Translations under genes and position numbers: made by a program
The notes under the pieces: model-generated
The model's input: only the letters and a program-made list of their open reading frames with translations
Database searches by the model: none
What the model was told of the DNA's origin: nothing
Shown: positions 23,690 to 33,338 of the stretch, in pieces
How the letters are laid out: each line of letters starts with the position of its first letter
Position numbering within the stretch: position 1 is the stretch's first letter
DNA from: Candidatus Hopanoidivorans cymbastelae
Lineage (GTDB): Bacteria > Actinomycetota > Acidimicrobiia > Acidimicrobiales > Hopanoidiivorantaceae
NCBI GenBank assembly: GCA_028283145.1
Contig: JAPYNY010000030.1
Span: 1 to 37,575, forward strand
Direction: 5' to 3'
DNA length: 37,575 nt

Positions 23690-24532
23690 ATGTCTTGGAC
23701 TTATTTGAAGTCGGCCACCCCATTGGCTATGGCCCACCGAGGCGGAGCTTTGGAAGCCCCCGAGAACACCATGCAGGCATTTGAAAATGCTGTCAATCTG
23801 GGATTCCAATATCTGGAGCTGGACGTCCGGGCTACCTCAGACGCAGTGCTAGCGGTCTATCACGACCCCACCCTGGATACTTTGACCGATCGCTCAGGGG
23901 CCATTGAAGAGCTGACTTGGAATGAAGTGAAGCAAGCCAAGGTTGATGGACTGCAGCCCATCCCCCGTCTGGAAGACGTCCTAGATACCTGGCCTGAGAT
24001 ACGAATCAACATCGACCCCAAACACTCCCAGGCTGTCAAGCCTCTGGTGGCGGTGCTTGAAGAACGCAACTGCGTTGAGCGAGTCTGCCTGAGCACCTTT
24101 TCAGATTGGCGTATGCGGGTCATCCAAAAGCTATTGGACAAGCGCTACTGCACTGCCGGCACTCAATACCAAATTGCAAAATTCCGAACCGAGTCGTTGC
24201 TGCGACGCCCAAGTAGTGCCACCGCCAAGTCGGGTTCGCCCAAGCTGGCCAGAGTTGGGAGCAAACTGGCTAGGACTGAGGGCAGGCTAGCCAGAGCTGA
24301 GGACTTGACCCAAGGGTGCGTACAAGTGCCAGCCACCATTCATGGCCGGCGGCTGGTGGATGCCCGCTTTGTGGACACTGTCCATTCCCACGGCTGCCAA
24401 GTACACGTCTGGACGGTCAACGACGCAGTTGAGATGCGAGACTTGCTGGAGTTGGGAGTAGATGGCATCATGACCGACCGCCCCAGCGAACTCAAAGCTG
24501 TGCTAGCGGAATTGGGGCAATGGCGTCAGTAG
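23690..24532 (+). CDS. Glycerophosphodiester phosphodiesterase
   Basis: A 280-residue TIM-barrel enzyme that hydrolyses glycerophosphodiesters to glycerol 3-phosphate and an alcohol. Catalytic and metal residues: His16 in MAHRGG, Glu43/Asp45 in LELDVRAT, His58 in VYHDPTLD; later INIDPKH and VHVWTVND with GVDGIMTDRP. The open frame reaches back to TTG 23576, but those 38 codons are low-complexity Ala/Pro/Thr, so I place the start at ATG 23690, just before the conserved region. A seven-residue repeat is inserted before the last third. No signal peptide, so probably cytoplasmic. Confidence 0.9.
   Translation: MSWTYLKSATPLAMAHRGGALEAPENTMQAFENAVNLGFQYLELDVRATSDAVLAVYHDPTLDTLTDRSGAIEELTWNEVKQAKVDGLQPIPRLEDVLDTWPEIRINIDPKHSQAVKPLVAVLEERNCVERVCLSTFSDWRMRVIQKLLDKRYCTAGTQYQIAKFRTESLLRRPSSATAKSGSPKLARVGSKLARTEGRLARAEDLTQGCVQVPATIHGRRLVDARFVDTVHSHGCQVHVWTVNDAVEMRDLLELGVDGIMTDRPSELKAVLAELGQWRQ
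24242..24304. repeat. 21-bp tandem repeat (x3) inside the glycerophosphodiesterase gene
   Basis: Units 24242-24262, 24263-24283 and 24284-24304. They encode KLARVGS, KLARTEG and RLARAED, a basic insertion between the barrel strands that is not part of the usual family sequence. Confidence 0.85.
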
Positions 24533-24551
24533 GCATCTATTAGGCATCAAC
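24530..24551. repeat. 11-bp tandem repeat (x2) beginning at the glycerophosphodiesterase stop
   Basis: TAGGCATCTAT (24530-24540) is followed by TAGGCATCAAC (24541-24551); 9 of 11 match and the first TAG is the stop codon. Confidence 0.7.
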
Positions 24552-24571
24552 TGCCCAACTAATATGGCTTT

Positions 24572-25249
24572 ATGTATCCCCCGATAGTTCTGCTGCATGG
24601 CTTTGCCACTTCGGCACAGCGAACTTGGCGAGATACAGGCTGGGTAGATATTTTGGCTGATGAGGGCCGACAGACCCACCCGATTGACGTGCTAGGGCAT
24701 GGTGACGCTCCCAAGCCATCGGAGACCCAAGCCTACGAAAACCTGCACGAGTGGGTGCTTGAGCGCTTCCCTGCAGGGCAAGTGGATGCCATTGGCTTCT
24801 CCATGGGCGGACATCTTCTGCTGACCTTGGCTTCGCTCTATCCAAGCCGCTTTCGCCGAATTGTGCTCACTGGAGTAGGCAATAACGTCTTTGAGCACAA
24901 CCCGGAGCATGGCAAAATGATTCGTGAGGCCATCGCTGGCAACCCAGCACCGGACAATCCAGTTGCCCAGCACTTTTCGTTTCTAGCCGACTCACCAGAG
25001 GCTGACAGGGCGGCTCTGTCAGCTTTTTTGCAGTATCAGCGTCCCACCCTGGCACCGTCTGATTTGCAGACCATAACCGCTCCCACCTTGGTGATTTTGG
25101 GCGACCAAGACTTCGTCGGCCCGGCTGAACCACTGGCACAAGCCTTGCCTGTCTCAGAATTACTGATTCTTCGGGGGGTTGACCACTTCTCCACACCCAA
25201 GCAATTCAGCTGCATCGAGGCAGCCTTGAAGTGGCTAGCCATCAGCTAG
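24572..25249 (+). CDS. Alpha/beta hydrolase
   Basis: A 225-residue alpha/beta-hydrolase. The oxyanion region is VLLHGFATS at the very N-terminus, the nucleophile Ser is in GFSMGG (about 76-81), the acid is probably in LGDQDFVGP and the His in GVDHFS. A small lid region lies in between. It is closest in style to small carboxylesterases or MhpC-like hydrolases; no substrate can be given. ATG 24572 has no visible ribosome site. It lies 39 bp after the phosphodiesterase gene and converges on gltD. Confidence 0.85.
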   Translation: MYPPIVLLHGFATSAQRTWRDTGWVDILADEGRQTHPIDVLGHGDAPKPSETQAYENLHEWVLERFPAGQVDAIGFSMGGHLLLTLASLYPSRFRRIVLTGVGNNVFEHNPEHGKMIREAIAGNPAPDNPVAQHFSFLADSPEADRAALSAFLQYQRPTLAPSDLQTITAPTLVILGDQDFVGPAEPLAQALPVSELLILRGVDHFSTPKQFSCIEAALKWLAIS

Positions 25250-25287
25250 AGGCCTAGGCGCTAGTTGGTGGAGTTAGAAGCTGAACC

Positions 25288-26751
25288 TCAACTCAATGGC
25301 GCAGAATCGGGCGCAACTACATAGGGCAACAACGATTTCCCCATCAGCCAGCGATCTACCCAAGCAGCGCAAGAACGACCTTCCGCGATAGCCCAAACGA
25401 TCAAGCTCTGACCGCGCCCCATATCTCCACAGACAAACACCCCTTTTTGGTTGGTCATCCAAGCTTGATCTCTGGCAACGTTGCCACGTTCGGTGAACTC
25501 CACTTCCAAATCTTCCAGCAACCTGCTGCGTTCAGGTCCCACAAATCCCATAGCCAGCAGAACTATATCGGCTGGATATGTCTCTTGCGAGCCCTCAATG
25601 GGTTGAAAACTCATCCGCCCGTCTTCAAAAACCTGCTCCACCTGCACTGTCTTCAGGGCGCTCACGTTGCCATGGCCGTCTCCCGCAAACTCGGTGGTGT
25701 TGATGGCAAAAACACGCTCGCCGCCTTCTTGATGCGCCGAGGAAGTCCGATAGATGAACGGCCAGGTAGGCCAAGGATTTGAGTCAGGACGATCTTCGGG
25801 CGGCCGGGGCATGATTTCAAACTGACGCACCGAAGCACAGCCGTGGCGGTGAACTGTGCCCAAGCAGTCAGCACCGGTGTCGCCGCCGCCGATAATTATG
25901 ACATGCTTGCCTGCCGATGAATACGGATGTGCAGTGATGTCGCCCTGCTGAACTTTGTTGGCCAGGGGAAGATACTCCATCGCTTGGAAAATTCCTTTCA
26001 GTTCCCGGCCGGGAATTGGCAGGTCGCGCCAGGCGGTGGCGCCAGCTGCCAGCACGATGGCATCGTTGTCGGCTCTTAATTCCTGCGCGGTCAAGTCGAC
26101 GCCCACATTCACATTCACTTCAAACTTGGTGCCTTCGGCTCTCATTTGATCTAGACGCTGGTCAAGCACCTGCTTTTCCATCTTGAATTCTGGGATGCCA
26201 TAGCGCAACAGACCACCCAGGCGATCCGCTCTCTCATAGCAAGTTACATCATGGCCTGCGCGGGTGAGCTGTTGGGCTGCGGCCAGGCCCGCCGGGCCTG
26301 AGCCAACTACAGCTACGCGCATACCCGTGAGTTGTTCAGGCGGCTGTGGTTTGACCCAGCCCTGTTCCCAGGCTTTGTTGATGATCTCCACCTCCACCTG
26401 CTTGATGGTGACCGGATCTTCATTGATGCCCAAGACGCAGGCAGCTTCGCAGGGAGCTGGACACAGACGACCGGTGAACTCCGGGAAGTTATTGGTGGCG
26501 TGAAGCCGCTCGATGGCTTCTTTGAAATGATCGTTGTAAACCAGATCGTTCCACTCTGGGATCAAATTCCCAAGCGGGCAGCCGTTGTTGCAAAAAGGAA
26601 TGCCGCAATCCATGCACCTAGAAGCTTGCAGACGAAGTTTGTTTTCGGAGAAAGGCTCATAAACTTCTTTCCAATCCTCAAGCCGTTCTTCCACTTGGCG
26701 GTACTTGGGCAACTCCCGCTCATGTTTCATAAAGCCCTTGATGTCGCCCAT
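25288..26751 (-). CDS. gltD: Glutamate synthase small (beta) subunit
   Basis: A 487-residue flavoprotein that passes electrons from NADPH to GltB. The N-terminus MGDIKGFMKHEREL is canonical, so I start at ATG 26751; the frame is open to a TTG at 26829 but this would add an atypical 26-residue tail. Iron-sulfur cysteines lie in CMDCGIPFCNNGCPLGN and CPAPCEAACVLG. The FAD site is VVGSGPAGLAAAQ and the NADPH site IIIGGGDTGADCLG. It ends with VFVCGDMGRGQSLIVWAIAEGR. It follows gltB by 79 bp and they form an operon. Confidence 0.95.
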   Translation of the reverse strand: MGDIKGFMKHERELPKYRQVEERLEDWKEVYEPFSENKLRLQASRCMDCGIPFCNNGCPLGNLIPEWNDLVYNDHFKEAIERLHATNNFPEFTGRLCPAPCEAACVLGINEDPVTIKQVEVEIINKAWEQGWVKPQPPEQLTGMRVAVVGSGPAGLAAAQQLTRAGHDVTCYERADRLGGLLRYGIPEFKMEKQVLDQRLDQMRAEGTKFEVNVNVGVDLTAQELRADNDAIVLAAGATAWRDLPIPGRELKGIFQAMEYLPLANKVQQGDITAHPYSSAGKHVIIIGGGDTGADCLGTVHRHGCASVRQFEIMPRPPEDRPDSNPWPTWPFIYRTSSAHQEGGERVFAINTTEFAGDGHGNVSALKTVQVEQVFEDGRMSFQPIEGSQETYPADIVLLAMGFVGPERSRLLEDLEVEFTERGNVARDQAWMTNQKGVFVCGDMGRGQSLIVWAIAEGRSCAAWVDRWLMGKSLLPYVVAPDSAPLS

Positions 26752-26830
26752 TTTTGCTCTCTGTGGTTTTGTCTTGTGTCTGCTGGAACTTACTGCTGTT
26801 GGTGCTTGTCTCTGTGGGTTCAGGTTCAAC

Positions 26831-29800
26831 TCAGCCGCTGCTGGCCGCCATGATGGCTTCGTTCACGTCAGTGCCGTGTTCCTCAGCCCACTTGGTGGCT
26901 TCCAGAACCCGCTTGTAATCTCTGGGCATGACTTTCAGAAATCTAGATTGGACTCTGCCCCAGTTGGCTAAAATCCTGGCAGCCACGTCAGAGTCCGTCT
27001 CCAGCAGATGGCGGTCTATGCGGTCATACAGCCAATCAAGGTCGTCTGAACCCAAACTCTCCAAATCAACCATCTCGGAGTTTACGCGGGTGGTGAATTG
27101 GCCGTCAACGTCCAGCACATAGGCGATCCCGCCAGACATGCCCGCTCCGAAGTTGCGACCGGTCATTCCCAAAATCACAGCCCGACCACCGGTCATATAC
27201 TCACAGCCATGGTCGCCGATGCCTTCCACCACGGCAATGGCACCTGAGTTTCGCACGCAAAAACGCTCACCCACCAAGCCGCGCAGGAACATTTCTCCGC
27301 CGGTAGCCCCATAGAGGATCACGTTGCCGGCGATAATATTTTCCTCAGCCACGAAACCAGCATCGGAGTTGGGGCGCACAATGATGCGGCCGCCCGAGAG
27401 CCCCTTGCCGCAGTAATCGTTGGCATCTCCGATGAGCCGCAAAGTAATGCCCTTGGGCAAAAAAGCCCCGAAACTCTGGCCTGCTGAGCCTTCCATGGTT
27501 ATGTCAATAGTGTCGGTCGGCAAGCCTTCGGCGCCCCACAGGGTGGTTACCCGATATCCCAACATGGTGCCCACGGTACGGTTCACATTACGCACCGGAA
27601 CTTTGAACTTCACGGGCGTGCAGTCGCTCAAGGCCTGGCTAGCCAACTGAATGAGCTGATTGTCCAGGGCTTTTTCCAAGCCGTGGTCTTGACCCGTGTT
27701 GCAGTATCTGACCGCATCGGGCGCAATCTCAGGATTGTAGAAAATTGGAGTCAGATCCAGCCCTTCGGCCTTCCAGTGCTGGACGGCATCGTCGGTGTCC
27801 AAAAGCTGAACTTGGCCGATGGCTTCATTTAGGGTTCTGAATCCCAGCTCAGCCAGCAGTTCCCGCACCTCTTCGGCTATGAACTCCATGAAGTTCACCA
27901 CAAACTCTGGCTGGCCGGTAAATTTTTTGCGCAACTCAGGATTTTGCGTGGCAATGCCAACCGGACATGTGTCCAAGTGGCAAACTCGCATCATCACACA
28001 GCCCGAAACCACCAGCGGAGCTGTAGCAAAGCCAAACTCTTCGGCTCCCAAGAGCGCCGCAATCATGACGTCTCGTCCCGTCTTCAACTGACCATCCACC
28101 TGCACCACAATCCGATCACGCAGATTGTTGAGCAGCAGGGTTTGCTGTGTCTCAGCCAACCCCAGCTCCCAAGGTGTGCCGGCGTGCTTGATGGAAGTCA
28201 GCGGTGAAGCTCCCGTGCCCCCGTCGTGTCCTGAAATCAGCACTACATCGCCGTGTGCCTTGGAAACCCCGGCAGCCACAGTGCCAACCCCTATTTCCGA
28301 CACCAGCTTTACGTGGATGCGAGCCTTGGGGTTGGAGTTTTTCAAGTCGTGTATCAACTGCGCCAAATCCTCAATGGAATAGATGTCGTGGTGCGGCGGC
28401 GGGGAGATAAGCCCTACTCCGGGCGTGGAGTGGCGGGTCTCGGCTATCCAGGGCCAGACTTTGTGCCCCGGCAGCTGGCCGCCCTCCCCCGGCTTGGCTC
28501 CTTGAGCCATCTTGATTTGCAGATCATCAGCCTCCACCAAATACTGGCTGGTCACGCCGAAGCGGCCCGAAGCCACCTGTTTGATGGCACTGCGCCTGAA
28601 ATCGCCGTTGGGGTCGGGCACATAGCGTCTGGAATCTTCACCACCCTCGCCGGTGTTGGACTTGCCGCCAATTCGGTTCATGGCAATAGCTAGGTTCTCG
28701 TGCGCTTCGGCTGAGATAGAGCCGTAAGACATGGCACCGGTGGAAAATCGTTTGACTATCTCGGCAACCGGCTCAACTTCTTCGATCGGAATGGGCTGGC
28801 GGTCTTCGGAGCGGAAACGGAACAAACCACGCAGCGTGGCTAACTGCCTTGACTGTTCATCCACCGCCTGAGTGTATTGCTTGAAGATGTCATAGCGGCC
28901 GGTGCGGGTAGAGTGTTGCAGCCTGAAGACGGTTTCCGGGTTGAACAGATGGTATTCCCCTTCCCGGCGCCATTGATATTCGCCTCCGCTGTCCAGTTCC
29001 CGATGGGCTCGTTCTACCGGATTCTTGGCAAACGCCACCTCGTGTCGCTTCTCTACTTCTCTGGCGATCTGGTGATAGCCGATGCCACCTAGGCGACTGT
29101 GCGTGCCGGTAAAGCACTCTTGCACTAGCTGCCTGCCCAGCCCGATGGCTTCAAATATCTGAGCGCCCACATAGGAGCGCACAGTGGAGATGCCCATCTT
29201 GGACATGACTTTCAACACGCCCTTGTCGCATGCTTTGACGAAATTCTCATGAGCCTGCTGGCGGCTGTGCTGGGGCGTGAAACCGTTAATGCCGTCTCGG
29301 ATCATCTCGTCGATGGAATCAAAAGCCAGATAGGGGTTGACCGCCGTGGCGCCGTTGCCCAGCAGCAAGCAGATGTGGTGGATTTCCCTGGCATCCCCGG
29401 CTTGAGCCACGATACCCACCTTGGTGCGGGTCTTGTTTCTGACCAGATGGTGGTGTATAGCGCTGACCGCTAGCAGTGACGGTATGGGAGCCATGTTTGC
29501 ATCCGACCTCTTATCGGACAGCACAATAATGTTGGCCCCTTCAGCTATAGCCGAATCAACCCGCTCGCGCAACTCCTTGATGGCCACCCTCAGCCCAGCG
29601 CCTTGATTTTCAACGTGATACAGACAGGAAATGACTTTGGCTGAAAAACGTGAATCGTGATTGTTGACCTTGAGCAAGCGGTCTAGCTCGTTGTTGGTGA
29701 TGATGCTGTGCTTCAGCAGAATTTGCTGACATGACTGGGGCTGCGGATCCAACAAGTTGCCTTCAGGCCCTAGCCAGCCATAGGTAGCCGTTACTATTTC

Positions 29801-31690
29801 TTCTCGGATGGCATCCAGCGGCGGGTTGGTAACCTGGGCAAACAACTGCTGGAAATAATCAAATAGCAGGCGGGGGCGATTGGACAGTACGGCCACAGGC
29901 GTGTCGGTGCCCATTGAGCCGACGGCCTCCTTGCCGTGAAGAGCCATCGGCGCGACCAGCATCCTCAACTCTTCGTGGGTGTAGCCAAAGACCAACTGCT
30001 GGCTGAGCAAGTGGCTGGCAGCACTGTCTAGGGTGCCGACTGCCGCGCCGTTTGCTGCGCCGTTTGCCATCCGGTCGCCAAGGCCGCCGCGCCTGCTCTG
30101 TGGTTGCGCTTGTGGCTCAGAGCTTTCCGACTCAGGAATGTCGTCTAACTCGATCTGATGTGTATCCAGCCATTTCTGGTAGGGACGTGCGGCAGCGAGT
30201 TTGGCCTTGATTTCTGTGTCTCTGACTATGCGGCCTTCTCTGGTATCCACAAAAAACATGCGCCCCGGTTGAAGGCGGCCTTTTTCCACCACTTCTGACT
30301 GCGGCACATCCATCACCCCGACTTCTGAAGCCATGATCACCAAACCATCCCGAGTTACCCAGTAGCGACTAGGGCGCAGACCGTTGCGATCCAGCACCGC
30401 TCCGATGACATCCCCGTCGGTAAAAGCTATGGAGGCAGGCCCATCCCAAGGCTCCATCAAGGAGGCGTGGTAACGATAGAAGGCTTTTAGATCGGCTGGC
30501 ATGGACTCGTGATTTTCCCACGGCTCGGGAATCATCATTAGGACTGCTTCTTGCAGCGAATAGCCTCCCAGACTGAGCAGCTCCAGGCATTCGTCAAAGC
30601 GGGCCGTGTCTGAGAAGTCCTGTGTGCAAATTGGGAAGATACGCGAAATGTCACCTTCAAAATGAGGTGAAACCAACAGAGCTTCGCGGGCCCTCATCCA
30701 GTTTTGGTTGCCTTGCACCGTGTTGATTTCGCCGTTGTGCGCAATGAAGCGATACGGGTGCGCCAACGGCCAGGTGGGGAAGGTGTTGGTGGAGAACCGG
30801 CTGTGTATTAGCGCCAGAGCGCTCTTGACTCTGCGGTCTTTCAAGTCGGGGTAGAAATCGGCTAGCTGAGGTGTGACGAACATGCCCTTATAGACAAAAG
30901 TGCGCGAGGAAAAACTGGGAAAATAAACGCCATCGTGGACTGAGCCCATCGACCCCATGGCATCGGCATGCGGATCCTTGGCATCGGGCGGCTCCTCCGC
31001 ACTAAGCGAATCATCAGTGCCAGGCGACCCATCCAAACCAAGCGAATCATCAGTGCTGGGCAGACGGCCCATGTCGGCGCCTTGGAGTGCGGTTTCCAAT
31101 TGCTCCAGTTTTTCCGTGGTGATTTCATTTTCACAACGTTTACGGCAGATATACACCCTGCGGTCCAAGTCCAGCCCGCTCAGCGGCTGACCAACCTCAG
31201 TTTCGCCACACACAAAAATCTGGGCAAATCTGGGCATTGTCCTGAGCGCGCCGGCACCCAGCATGGAGCTGTCAAACGGGACCTCCCGCCAGCCCAAGAC
31301 CTTCAAGTTCTCTGAAGCGATGATTTTCTCAACTTCGGCTTTAGCTAGCTGTGCTACCACCTCTCTCTGGGGCAAAAAAGCAATTCCCGTGGCATATTCG
31401 CGGGCTGGGGGCAGGGGAAAATCCACGACCGCTCTGAAAAATTCATCCGGCACCTGCAACAAGATGCCAGCCCCGTCGCCGGTATTTACCTCAGCCCCCA
31501 GAGCTCCCCGGTGTTCAAGGTTGCACAGCGATCCCAAGGCATTTTCCACTAACTCACGGCTGGGCCGGCCATGCATATCCACCACAAAACCTACGCCACA
31601 GGCATCGTGCTCCGACCCAGGATGGTATAGCCCTTGGGCGGAAGGCAGGCCTTGACTCAGGTTGTGGCTGTGTGGGTGCTCTGGGTTCAT
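26831..31690 (-). CDS. gltB: Glutamate synthase large (alpha) subunit
   Basis: A 1619-residue enzyme (ATG 31690; an upstream TTG at 31708 would add six residues), about 100 longer than most GltB. The Ntn amidotransferase begins at Cys31 (HDACGVGFV) after a propeptide. Then come the central domain, the FMN/synthase domain ([43 protein letters not shown]) and the 3Fe-4S cysteines ([15 protein letters not shown]). The C-terminal beta-helix has GxxxG repeats ([21 protein letters not shown]). With GltD it makes two glutamates from glutamine, 2-oxoglutarate and NADPH. Extra length comes from low-complexity inserts with tandem repeats at about residues 200-245 and 540-570. No clear promoter seen in the 108-bp gap after trkH. 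Confidence 0.96.
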   Translation of the reverse strand: MNPEHPHSHNLSQGLPSAQGLYHPGSEHDACGVGFVVDMHGRPSRELVENALGSLCNLEHRGALGAEVNTGDGAGILLQVPDEFFRAVVDFPLPPAREYATGIAFLPQREVVAQLAKAEVEKIIASENLKVLGWREVPFDSSMLGAGALRTMPRFAQIFVCGETEVGQPLSGLDLDRRVYICRKRCENEITTEKLEQLETALQGADMGRLPSTDDSLGLDGSPGTDDSLSAEEPPDAKDPHADAMGSMGSVHDGVYFPSFSSRTFVYKGMFVTPQLADFYPDLKDRRVKSALALIHSRFSTNTFPTWPLAHPYRFIAHNGEINTVQGNQNWMRAREALLVSPHFEGDISRIFPICTQDFSDTARFDECLELLSLGGYSLQEAVLMMIPEPWENHESMPADLKAFYRYHASLMEPWDGPASIAFTDGDVIGAVLDRNGLRPSRYWVTRDGLVIMASEVGVMDVPQSEVVEKGRLQPGRMFFVDTREGRIVRDTEIKAKLAAARPYQKWLDTHQIELDDIPESESSEPQAQPQSRRGGLGDRMANGAANGAAVGTLDSAASHLLSQQLVFGYTHEELRMLVAPMALHGKEAVGSMGTDTPVAVLSNRPRLLFDYFQQLFAQVTNPPLDAIREEIVTATYGWLGPEGNLLDPQPQSCQQILLKHSIITNNELDRLLKVNNHDSRFSAKVISCLYHVENQGAGLRVAIKELRERVDSAIAEGANIIVLSDKRSDANMAPIPSLLAVSAIHHHLVRNKTRTKVGIVAQAGDAREIHHICLLLGNGATAVNPYLAFDSIDEMIRDGINGFTPQHSRQQAHENFVKACDKGVLKVMSKMGISTVRSYVGAQIFEAIGLGRQLVQECFTGTHSRLGGIGYHQIAREVEKRHEVAFAKNPVERAHRELDSGGEYQWRREGEYHLFNPETVFRLQHSTRTGRYDIFKQYTQAVDEQSRQLATLRGLFRFRSEDRQPIPIEEVEPVAEIVKRFSTGAMSYGSISAEAHENLAIAMNRIGGKSNTGEGGEDSRRYVPDPNGDFRRSAIKQVASGRFGVTSQYLVEADDLQIKMAQGAKPGEGGQLPGHKVWPWIAETRHSTPGVGLISPPPHHDIYSIEDLAQLIHDLKNSNPKARIHVKLVSEIGVGTVAAGVSKAHGDVVLISGHDGGTGASPLTSIKHAGTPWELGLAETQQTLLLNNLRDRIVVQVDGQLKTGRDVMIAALLGAEEFGFATAPLVVSGCVMMRVCHLDTCPVGIATQNPELRKKFTGQPEFVVNFMEFIAEEVRELLAELGFRTLNEAIGQVQLLDTDDAVQHWKAEGLDLTPIFYNPEIAPDAVRYCNTGQDHGLEKALDNQLIQLASQALSDCTPVKFKVPVRNVNRTVGTMLGYRVTTLWGAEGLPTDTIDITMEGSAGQSFGAFLPKGITLRLIGDANDYCGKGLSGGRIIVRPNSDAGFVAEENIIAGNVILYGATGGEMFLRGLVGERFCVRNSGAIAVVEGIGDHGCEYMTGGRAVILGMTGRNFGAGMSGGIAYVLDVDGQFTTRVNSEMVDLESLGSDDLDWLYDRIDRHLLETDSDVAARILANWGRVQSRFLKVMPRDYKRVLEATKWAEEHGTDVNEAIMAASSG
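30035..30070. repeat. 12-bp tandem repeat (x3) in gltB
   Basis: Units 30035-30046, 30047-30058 and 30059-30070, coding a four-residue repeat (ANGA type) in an insert between the first amidotransferase domain and the conserved [13 protein letters not shown] segment. Confidence 0.6.
30985..31056. repeat. 36-bp tandem repeat (x2) in gltB
   Basis: Units 30985-31020 and 31021-31056 match at 29 of 36 positions, the last 17 bases being identical. They code an acidic 12-residue repeat around TDDSL inside the amidotransferase domain. Confidence 0.85.
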
Positions 31691-31816
31691 CGGTAGTCGG
31701 TTGGGCAACTAAATTGTGTGGCTGAAACCAGCTTGACGCCAACTGCAGAAGCCATATTTTAGGCTTTTGCGCAATTGATGCTCTTAATATGTCAGCTTTT
31801 TAAGGCTACCTGCAAT

Positions 31817-33334
31817 TCACTTGCGCAGGCTGCTTATACGTCTGTAAAGTGGCGCAAACATCAACAAAATAGCCACAATCTCCAAGCGGCCAATCAGCAT
31901 GAAAGCTGCCAAAACCAGCCGCGCTGGGCGTGTGAAAACCAAGAAATTCGAGGTTGGGCCAGCTTCTCCCAAAGCAGGCCCCATATTGGACATGGCGCTT
32001 AGGGTTCCGCTCAGCCCAGTCAGCAGATCCGAGCCCAAAAGCGTCACCAGAATTGTCCCGACAGCCAAGAGCAGCACATACAGGGTTGTAAAACCCAGCA
32101 CCCGCCGAACAGTGTCTTCCGGCACCACAGTGTTGCCCGAGCGAATCGGCAGCACTGCTTGGGGTCGCAGGGTTTGCCTGATGTTGCGCCAGATGTGCAG
32201 CACAGCTATGCGCCCGCGAAAAGCCTTCAGCCCGCCTGAGGTGGAGCCGACATTGCCACCCACCACCATGACCCCCAGCAACAGCAACTGACTGGCCGGC
32301 ACCCACACAGTAAAATCTCCTATCCCATCAGAATCTCCAGGGCGGACGTTGGCAAAGCCGCCGCTGGTGCCCAAGCTCACGATATTGAAGAAGCTGTCAC
32401 GCGCCGAGAGCGCCCAGCCTGCATCTCCCCACACAGCATTCAAGCACACTGCCAATACCACCACAGCCAGCAAAAGCTTGAAGAAAAACATAGTATCAGA
32501 CGACTTCCGATAGACCGCAAAGTTACCTCTCACGGCGCTGTGGTGCAAAGAAAAACTGACCGCACCGACCAACAAGCCGAAGGCCACTGCCAGCTCTATC
32601 CCAAGGGAGTCAAAGTGCCCTATGGAGGAGTTGTAGGGTGAAAACCCGCCTGTGGCTGCGGTGGTAAAAGCATGTGCCACCGAGTCATAGAGGCTGGCAC
32701 CTGGCAGAGCCAACAGCACTGCTGCCATCGCCGCAGTTATGCCACAGTAGAGATACCACAACCAGCGAGCGGTTTGCCTGACTCTGGGCTCCAGGCGATC
32801 GGACTGACCCGGAGCTTCAGCCCCGATCAGCTCCAACCCCCCTACCCGCAACCTTGGCAAGACGCTGACAGCCAAAACCACCATGCCCATGCCGCCATAC
32901 CACTGCGTAATCTGGCGCCACATCAAAATACCGCGCCCGTGCGATTCTATGTCGGCCAACACGGTAGAACCTGTGCAGGAAAACCCTGAAACCGATTCAA
33001 ACAGGGCATCGTCCCAAGCTAATGAATCCCAAAAATAAGGCAAGGCGCCCACCACCGAACAAGCCAGCCAAGTCCAAGCTACCGTAGCGAACACCGTAGC
33101 CAGTGAAAAGTCCTTAGGAACACGGCTGGATATCATGAGCAGCAAGCCCACACCGGCACTCATGGCAGCTGTCCACAGCAAAGCTTCCTCAGCGTGAGAT
33201 GTGCTGGAGCCCCACTCAACCAAGAAAGCCAAAAGCAGCCCTGGGCTCAACGACAGCAAGGCCACGCCAATCATCTTGACAATCAGGCTGTCCACCTGCT
33301 GCCTGGCTGTATCTAACTTGAAAGCCTGTTTCAA
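31817..33334 (-). CDS. trkH: TrkH family potassium transporter (four-Gly filter)
   Basis: A 505-residue membrane protein with four pore loops: FSCTGSTVL (Gly122), AATGGFSPYN, GTSGGFANV and GSTSGGLKAFR. All four filter glycines are present, as is the Lys after the last loop, so it fits a normal K+ channel-like subunit driven by TrkA. The start is a TTG at 33334, 4 nt after the stop of the second trkH gene; GGTGAG lies just upstream. Last gene of the trkA-trkH-trkH cluster. Confidence 0.93.
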   Translation of the reverse strand: MKQAFKLDTARQQVDSLIVKMIGVALLSLSPGLLLAFLVEWGSSTSHAEEALLWTAAMSAGVGLLLMISSRVPKDFSLATVFATVAWTWLACSVVGALPYFWDSLAWDDALFESVSGFSCTGSTVLADIESHGRGILMWRQITQWYGGMGMVVLAVSVLPRLRVGGLELIGAEAPGQSDRLEPRVRQTARWLWYLYCGITAAMAAVLLALPGASLYDSVAHAFTTAATGGFSPYNSSIGHFDSLGIELAVAFGLLVGAVSFSLHHSAVRGNFAVYRKSSDTMFFFKLLLAVVVLAVCLNAVWGDAGWALSARDSFFNIVSLGTSGGFANVRPGDSDGIGDFTVWVPASQLLLLGVMVVGGNVGSTSGGLKAFRGRIAVLHIWRNIRQTLRPQAVLPIRSGNTVVPEDTVRRVLGFTTLYVLLLAVGTILVTLLGSDLLTGLSGTLSAMSNMGPALGEAGPTSNFLVFTRPARLVLAAFMLIGRLEIVAILLMFAPLYRRISSLRK

Positions 33335-33338
33335 GCGC

